This document shows positions 5,923 to 9,840 of a stretch of 9,840 bases of DNA, piece by piece. The position numbers were made by a program, and so were the translations under genes. Below the pieces are notes generated by a model. It did no database searches. It was given only the letters and a program-made list of their open reading frames with translations, and was not told the origin of the DNA. This DNA comes from Azoarcus sp031555955 (GTDB lineage: Bacteria; Pseudomonadota; Gammaproteobacteria; Burkholderiales; Rhodocyclaceae), in contig JAVBTY010000064.1 of assembly GCA_031555955.1 (NCBI GenBank), positions 1 to 9,840 of the forward strand, written 5' to 3'. Each line of letters begins with the position of its first letter. The first letter of the stretch is position 1.

Positions 5923-6767
5923 CCGGCGCTCCCCGCGCTTTCCAGAAAACCATCCGCCTTCACCAGCGCGTCGATCTCCTTCAGCGTTTTCAGCAGCGAC
6001 CGCATTTTCGGCAGCGGCCACGCGTTGGGGCCGTCAGACAGCGCCGTTTCGGGCGTCGGGTGCGTCTCCATGAACAGACCGGCGACACCGGCCGCCACCG
6101 CCGCGCGCGCCAGCACTGGCACGAATTCGCGCTGCCCGCCGGAAACGGTCCCCTGCCCGCCGGGCAGCTGCACCGAGTGCGTGGCGTCGAACACCACCGG
6201 GCAGCCCGTCTCGCGCAGGATCGCCAGGCTGCGCATGTCCGATACCAGATTGTTGTAGCCGAACGAAGCGCCACGCTCGCACACCATGATGATATCCGCG
6301 CCGCCGTTGGCTTCCCTTGCCTTGGCGACGACATGACGCATGTCGCCGGGCGCGAGAAACTGGCCCTTCTTGATGTTGACCGGCTTGCCCGAAGCGGCAA
6401 CGGCCTGGATGAAATCGGTCTGACGGCACAGAAAGGCCGGTGTCTGCAGCACATCCACGGCGGCGGCAACGGCGGCGACCTCGTCGATCGCATGCACGTC
6501 TGTCAGCACCGGCACGCCGAGCGTCTCTCGCACGTCTGCGAGAATTTCCAGCCCTTTCTCCATACCCAGGCCGCGAAAAGACTGGCCGGAACTGCGGTTG
6601 GCCTTGTCGTAGGAAGATTTGTAGATGAAGGGAATCGCCAGTTCGGCGCAGATTTCCTTCAGCGCCGACGCGGTATCGAAGGCCATCTGGCGCGATTCGA
6701 TCACGCACGGCCCGGCGATGAGGAAAAAAGGCCGGTCGAGGCCGACGTCGAAACCGCACAGCTTCAT
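5919..6767 (-). CDS. kdsA: 3-deoxy-D-manno-octulosonate 8-phosphate synthase
   Basis: KdsA condenses arabinose 5-phosphate with phosphoenolpyruvate to give Kdo 8-phosphate, the first committed step toward the Kdo of lipopolysaccharide. The 282-residue length is normal. Motifs are IAGPCVIES (17-25), KSSYDKANRSS (50-60), FLCRQTD (112-118), CERGASFGYNN (163-173), DATHSVQ (194-200) and METHP (233-237). Cys21 in GPC, with His197, Glu234 and Asp245, matches the metal-binding set of the Aquifex enzyme. The E. coli type has Asn in place of this Cys, so this one should be metal-dependent. The ATG at 6767 overlaps the pyrG stop as ATGA; the frame stays open further upstream but the conserved start is here. 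Its stop overlaps the DUF1330 start as GTGA. Confidence 0.97.
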   Translation of the reverse strand: MKLCGFDVGLDRPFFLIAGPCVIESRQMAFDTASALKEICAELAIPFIYKSSYDKANRSSGQSFRGLGMEKGLEILADVRETLGVPVLTDVHAIDEVAAVAAAVDVLQTPAFLCRQTDFIQAVAASGKPVNIKKGQFLAPGDMRHVVAKAREANGGADIIMVCERGASFGYNNLVSDMRSLAILRETGCPVVFDATHSVQLPGGQGTVSGGQREFVPVLARAAVAAGVAGLFMETHPTPETALSDGPNAWPLPKMRSLLKTLKEIDALVKADGFLESAGSAG

Positions 6768-8413
6768 GTCGGCTCCTTGCACGTTTCCACGCGCCGGGCC
6801 AGGGCCGCGCGTACGTACTCGGTAAACAGCGGATGCCCCTTGCGCGGACTGGACGTGAATTCGGGGTGGAACTGGCAGCCGACGAACCAGGGATGAACAT
6901 CCACCGGCAGTTCGATCATTTCGCACAGACCGGTTCCAGGCGCGCGGCCCGACACGGTCAGCCCTTTGTCTTCAAGGGCGGAAAGCAGGGTGTTGTTGAC
7001 TTCGTAGCGGTGGCGGTGGCGCTCCACGACCTGTTCCGCGCCATAGACCTTGCGCGCGAGCGAACCTTCGGCCAGCCCGCAGACTTGCCCGCCAAGCCGC
7101 ATGGTGCCGCCGAGATCGGATTCTTCGGTGCGTTTTTCGAGCTTGCCGGAGCGGTCCTGCCATTCGGTAATCAGCGCGATCACCGGGAATGGCGTCGCCG
7201 GTTCGAACTCGGTGGAATGCGCCTGCGCCATGCCTGCAACGTCGCGGGCGAACTCGACCACGGCAAGCTGCATGCCAAGGCAGATGCCGAGATACGGCAC
7301 CTTGCGCTCGCGCGCGTAGCGGATGGCGGCGATCTTGCCTTCGGTGCCGCGCCGCCCGAAGCCGCCGGGCACCAGAATGGCGTCCATCCGCTCCAGCGCC
7401 GCACAGCCATCGCGCTCGATCTCCTCGGAATCGAGGTAGTGGATGTTCACCTTGCTCCCGGTGTGCATCCCGGCGTGGTTCAGCGCTTCGATCAGCGATT
7501 TGTACGATTCGGTGAGGTCGACGTATTTGCCGACGAAGGCGATATCGACCGTGTGTTTCGGATTTTCCAGCGCGCGGATCAGGTGCTCCCACGTCGACAG
7601 ATCGGCCGCGCGGGCGAGGATGCCAAGCTTGTGGCAGACGATTTCGTCCAGCATCTGGTCGTGCAGCATGCCGGGAATCTTGTAGATGGAATCGGCGTCG
7701 AGGCACTCGATCACCGCTTCCGGCATCACGTTGCAGAACAGCGCGATCTTGCGCCGTTCGTCCGCGGGCACGGTGCGGTCGGCGCGGCATAGCAGGATGT
7801 CCGGCTGGATGCCGATTTCGCGCAGCTCCTTCACCGAATGCTGCGTCGGCTTGGTTTTCAGCTCGCCCGCGGTCGGGATGTAGGGCAGCAGCGTAAGGTG
7901 AATGAAACAGGTGGCGTTGCGCCCTTCCTCGATCCCCATCTGCCGGATCGCTTCCAGGAAGGGTAGCGATTCGATGTCGCCCACCGTGCCGCCGACCTCG
8001 ACGATGGCCACGTCCGCGCCTTCCGCGCCGCGCTTGACGTAAGCCTTGATCTCGTCAGTGATGTGCGGAATCACCTGCACCGTTTTGCCGAGATATTCGC
8101 CGCGCCGCTCTTTCTTGATCACCGCCTCGTAAATCTGGCCGGTGGTGAAGTTGTTGAGGCGGCTCATCCTGGCGCTGGTGAAACGCTCGTAATGGCCCAG
8201 ATCAAGGTCGGTTTCCGCGCCGTCCTCGGTGACGAACACCTCGCCGTGCTGGAACGGGCTCATCGTGCCCGGATCGACGTTGATGTAAGGGTCCAGCTTG
8301 AGGTGGGTCACCCTGATGCCGCGGGATTCCAGAATGGCCCCGAGGGAGGCCGCCGCGATGCCCTTGCCCAGGGAGGACACGACACCGCCGGTAACGAATA
8401 CGTATTTGGTCAT
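6764..8413 (-). CDS. pyrG: CTP synthase (glutamine hydrolysing)
   Basis: PyrG aminates UTP to CTP using ATP and glutamine, the last step of pyrimidine nucleotide synthesis. The 549-residue protein has the N-terminal synthetase domain (about 1-267) with GGVVSSLGKG (9-18, P-loop Lys17), Asp71 and Glu139 for Mg, and a class I glutamine amidotransferase domain (about 290-540) with LVPGGFGRRG, the nucleophile Cys378 in GICLGMQ, and His516/Glu518 in CQFHPEF. Numbers agree within one residue with the E. coli enzyme. I chose the ATG at 8413, where the universal MTKYVFVTGG begins; an upstream ATG at 8497 adds 28 residues over the promoter region. There is no clear ribosome binding site. First gene of the cluster; its stop overlaps kdsA (ATGA). 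CTP is also what KdsB needs to activate Kdo. Confidence 0.98.
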   Translation of the reverse strand: MTKYVFVTGGVVSSLGKGIAAASLGAILESRGIRVTHLKLDPYINVDPGTMSPFQHGEVFVTEDGAETDLDLGHYERFTSARMSRLNNFTTGQIYEAVIKKERRGEYLGKTVQVIPHITDEIKAYVKRGAEGADVAIVEVGGTVGDIESLPFLEAIRQMGIEEGRNATCFIHLTLLPYIPTAGELKTKPTQHSVKELREIGIQPDILLCRADRTVPADERRKIALFCNVMPEAVIECLDADSIYKIPGMLHDQMLDEIVCHKLGILARAADLSTWEHLIRALENPKHTVDIAFVGKYVDLTESYKSLIEALNHAGMHTGSKVNIHYLDSEEIERDGCAALERMDAILVPGGFGRRGTEGKIAAIRYARERKVPYLGICLGMQLAVVEFARDVAGMAQAHSTEFEPATPFPVIALITEWQDRSGKLEKRTEESDLGGTMRLGGQVCGLAEGSLARKVYGAEQVVERHRHRYEVNNTLLSALEDKGLTVSGRAPGTGLCEMIELPVDVHPWFVGCQFHPEFTSSPRKGHPLFTEYVRAALARRVETCKEPT

Positions 8414-8438
8414 GGGAACTGTACTGCGGGAAAGCGCG

Positions 8439-8468
8439 ATGATAACCGAACAGCGCCCGCTCCCGGAA
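8439..8468 (-). promoter_or_regulatory. Candidate sigma-70 promoter for the pyrG cluster
   Basis: On the minus strand TATCAT (8439-8444) matches the -10 consensus at five of six positions. TTCCGG (8463-8468) lies 18 bases upstream as a weak -35 (three of six). Transcription would start near 8432 and leave a leader of about 19 bases. This is plausible because pyrG is the first gene after a gap, but it is not proven. Confidence 0.35.
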
Positions 8469-8482
8469 GCCGCCGCGCGCCG

Positions 8483-8509
8483 CCCGTCCGCCCTCATCCG
8501 CCCTCACCC
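8483..8509 (-). other. Potential G-quadruplex upstream of pyrG
   Basis: Read on the minus strand there are four GGG runs (at 8507-8509, 8501-8503, 8491-8493 and 8483-8485) separated by loops of 3, 7 and 5 bases, which meets the classic G3 N1-7 rule. It sits on the non-template strand of pyrG, 15 bases upstream of the candidate -35. Two exact tandem copies of a 10-base unit (TCCGCCCTCA on the plus strand, 8487-8506) create most of it. GC-rich DNA can give this by chance. Confidence 0.4.
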
Positions 8510-8538
8510 GTTATTCCATCCGCGTTGGCGCAGCGACG

Positions 8539-8569
8539 CCGCCCGTGGCGTCCGGCATCACACGGGCGG
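8539..8569 (-). terminator. Strong hairpin after the isochorismatase-family gene, possible terminator
   Basis: Arms CCGCCCGTG (8539-8547) and CACGGGCGG (8561-8569) pair perfectly over nine GC-rich bases around a 13-base loop. The hairpin begins 13 bases beyond the stop codon of the minus-strand hydrolase gene, where a terminator would sit before the pyrG promoter. It lacks a U-run on both strands, so it may only stabilise mRNA ends or need Rho. Confidence 0.4.
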
Positions 8570-8570
8570 A

Positions 8571-8592
8571 TTCAGCGGATGTTCAGCGGATG
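8571..8592. repeat. Exact 11-base tandem duplication
   Basis: TTCAGCGGATG occurs twice in a row (8571-8581 and 8582-8592). The second copy contains the stop codon and last codons of the isochorismatase-family gene, the first lies just outside it, so the unit supplies a second TGA. It is likely a slippage duplication. Confidence 0.8.
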
Positions 8593-9125
8593 AAATCGCG
8601 GCTCACGCCCCGGAACAGGTCGGTACCGCCGCGCTCCAGCCATTCGAAGGCGACCATTTCACGCGACACGACCTCGATGCCATGTCCGCGCATACGGGCG
8701 AAAGCCAGCTCACGGTCGGACGGCGCGCGTGAGCCCGACGCCTCGGCGACTACGAACACTTCCTTGCCCGCCCAGCGCAGATCAAGCACGGTCTGCAGCA
8801 CGCAGACATGCGCTTCGGTGCCGCAGACGATAATCTGCCGCTGGCGCGCCACCCCGGTATCGCGCAGGCAGCCGTCCGCCTCTGCGGAAAAGCAGCGCTT
8901 GCTCACCACGCGTGCGCCTGCGGTGGCCGCTTTTACCGCCTCCACCGTTGCGCCGATCTTGTCGGGGAAATGCTCCGTCACCACCACCGGCACGCCGATA
9001 CGCTCGGCCACCTGGGCCAGCCAGACAACATTGGCGACTACCTTTTCACTCTCGTGGATGGCTGGCGCCAGACGTTCCTGCACATCAACAATCAGCAGTA
9101 CCGAGGATTCCCGTTTCATCAGCAT
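8583..9125 (-). CDS. Isochorismatase-family cysteine hydrolase
   Basis: The 180-residue protein is a single isochorismatase-like domain. The triad of this superfamily is visible as Asp14 (LLIVDVQERL), Lys76 (VVSKRCFSA) and the nucleophile Cys108 in CGTEAHVCVLQT, a motif that includes the usual cis-peptide region. THE C-terminal part (VFVVAEASGSRAPSDRELAF) is typical of the YcaC-like and nicotinamidase-related branch. The substrate is not predictable; members hydrolyse amides or isochorismate. There is no siderophore gene nearby to suggest isochorismate. The first ATG (9125) has GGAGA six bases upstream and is preferred over the ATG two codons later. It lies 69 bases after the acetoacetyl-CoA synthetase gene on the same strand and may be co-transcribed with it. 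Confidence 0.9.
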   Translation of the reverse strand: MLMKRESSVLLIVDVQERLAPAIHESEKVVANVVWLAQVAERIGVPVVVTEHFPDKIGATVEAVKAATAGARVVSKRCFSAEADGCLRDTGVARQRQIIVCGTEAHVCVLQTVLDLRWAGKEVFVVAEASGSRAPSDRELAFARMRGHGIEVVSREMVAFEWLERGGTDLFRGVSRDFIR

Positions 9126-9145
9126 GTCCGCTCTCCCGCACCAGC

Positions 9146-9160
9146 GGCGGAAAATCCGCC
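9146..9160. repeat. Short hairpin between the synthetase and hydrolase genes
   Basis: GGCGGA (9146-9151) and TCCGCC (9155-9160) form a six-base perfect stem with an AAA loop (TTT on the minus strand). It lies 20 to 35 bases upstream of the hydrolase ATG. Without a U-run it is not a clear terminator; it could slow read-through or be incidental. Confidence 0.3.
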
Positions 9161-9194
9161 AGCGCCCTGTTTATCCATTTTCATTTGCCCGGCG

Positions 9195-9840
9195 TTACTC
9201 GCCCAGTTCACCGCGATCGCGGAAATATTCGAGCGCCTCGGGGTTGGCGAGCGCCTCCAGGTTTTTCACCGCCCGCGCATGCACCACGTTGCGCACCGCC
9301 AGTTCGACGATCTTGCCGCTCTTCGTGCGCGGAATGTCCATGACCTGCAACACCTTGGCCGGCACGTGGCGCGGCGTCGTGTTGTCGCGGATCATTTTTT
9401 TGATCCGGTCGACGAGCGCGTCGTCGAGCTGACGCCCTTCACGCAACTTGACGAACAGCACCACGCGCACGTCGTTGGGATTCTGCGGCGGCCAGTCCTG
9501 GCCGATCACCAGCGCCTCAACCACTTCCTCCAGCTTTTCCACCTGGCGGTAGATTTCCGCCGTGCCGATGCGCACGCCGCCAGGGTTCAGCGTCGCGTCC
9601 GAACGGCCATAGATCACCACGCCGCCATGCGCGGTGATCTCGCAGAAATCGCCGTGGCACCAGACGTTGTCGAAGCGCTCGAAGTATGCGGCGCGGTACT
9701 TCGCCCCGTCGGCATCGTTCCAGAACCCGACCGGCATCACGGGGAACGGCCTGGTACACACCAGTTCGCCCTTTTCGCCGCGCAGCGGGCGGCCCGCGTC
9801 GTCCCACACTTCCACCGCCATGCCCAGGCCACGGCACTGG
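9195..9840 (-). CDS. Acetoacetyl-CoA synthetase, C-terminal part (runs off the right edge)
   Basis: About 214 C-terminal residues of an ANL-superfamily acyl-CoA synthetase are visible, roughly the last third of an enzyme near 650 residues. The frame remains open to the window edge (QCRGLGMAVEVWDDAGRPL), so its start is outside. Landmarks are PVGFWNDADGAKYRAAYF, WCHGDFCEIT, the hinge region YGRSDATLNPGGVRIGTAEI, and the C-terminal catalytic lysine in PRTKSGKIVEL. The combination RGLGMAVE with GRSDATLNPGGVRIGTAEIY fits acetoacetate-CoA ligase better than acetyl-CoA synthetase. It would activate acetoacetate with ATP and CoA, feeding ketone-body or polyhydroxybutyrate metabolism. The stop TAA is at 9195-9197. 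Confidence 0.88.
   Translation of the reverse strand, partial: QCRGLGMAVEVWDDAGRPLRGEKGELVCTRPFPVMPVGFWNDADGAKYRAAYFERFDNVWCHGDFCEITAHGGVVIYGRSDATLNPGGVRIGTAEIYRQVEKLEEVVEALVIGQDWPPQNPNDVRVVLFVKLREGRQLDDALVDRIKKMIRDNTTPRHVPAKVLQVMDIPRTKSGKIVELAVRNVVHARAVKNLEALANPEALEYFRDRGELGE

Noticed and set aside
5613..6896. A 427-codon open frame on the plus strand
   Set aside because: It lies opposite kdsA and the DUF1330 gene, both certain. Its product is Arg/His/Pro-rich as expected for an antisense frame in GC-rich DNA.
6833..7792. A 319-codon plus-strand frame opposite pyrG
   Set aside because: It mirrors the CTP synthase gene and has no independent support.
8414..8497. N-terminal extension of PyrG from an ATG at 8497
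   Set aside because: The universal start MTKYVFVTGG is at 8413, and the extension covers the G-quadruplex motif and candidate promoter with low-complexity sequence.
8545..9432. A 295-codon plus-strand frame opposite the hydrolase and synthetase genes
   Set aside because: It is rich in Ser, Arg and Thr, has no domain signature, and lies antisense to two well-supported genes.

Overview
The window looks like the chromosome of a GC-rich betaproteobacterium (inference). The main reason is the minus-strand run pyrG, kdsA, DUF1330 gene, eno, ftsB, an order I know from many Betaproteobacteria. Species or family cannot be fixed from the sequence alone. No tRNA, rRNA or CRISPR array was seen.

Right part (about 3908-9840), core genome, all on the minus strand. 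Reading with transcription from the right edge: the C-terminal part of an acetoacetyl-CoA synthetase gene, an isochorismatase-family hydrolase, a 169-base gap with a hairpin, tandem repeats, a possible G-quadruplex and a weak promoter, then the five-gene cluster. pyrG and kdsA overlap as ATGA, and kdsA and the DUF1330 gene overlap as GTGA, so these three are probably translationally coupled. eno follows 33 bases later and ftsB 86 bases after that. CTP synthase and Kdo-8-phosphate synthase feed the same end product, CMP-Kdo for lipopolysaccharide. Enolase supplies the phosphoenolpyruvate that KdsA uses. FtsB belongs to the divisome.

Left part (1-3907), accessory DNA placed just beyond the 3' end of ftsB. 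From right to left it holds a truncated IS3-family transposase gene that lacks its last catalytic residue, an unrecognised 189-residue gene with a strong ribosome binding site, a decayed MazF/PemK-type toxin gene, a SprT-like zinc metalloprotease gene facing away from it, a complete vapBC toxin-antitoxin pair, and at the left edge the first 27 codons of an IS630-like transposase. A perfect 24-base palindrome fills most of the 44 bases between the start codons of the protease gene and the toxin remnant.

The most notable items are the palindrome, the toxin remnant (no in-frame start, missing catalytic Arg, no antitoxin), the unrecognised 189-residue protein and the G-quadruplex motif upstream of pyrG. 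I see no convincing complete new system. The left part reads as an insertion hot spot with eroding mobile and toxin-antitoxin genes.
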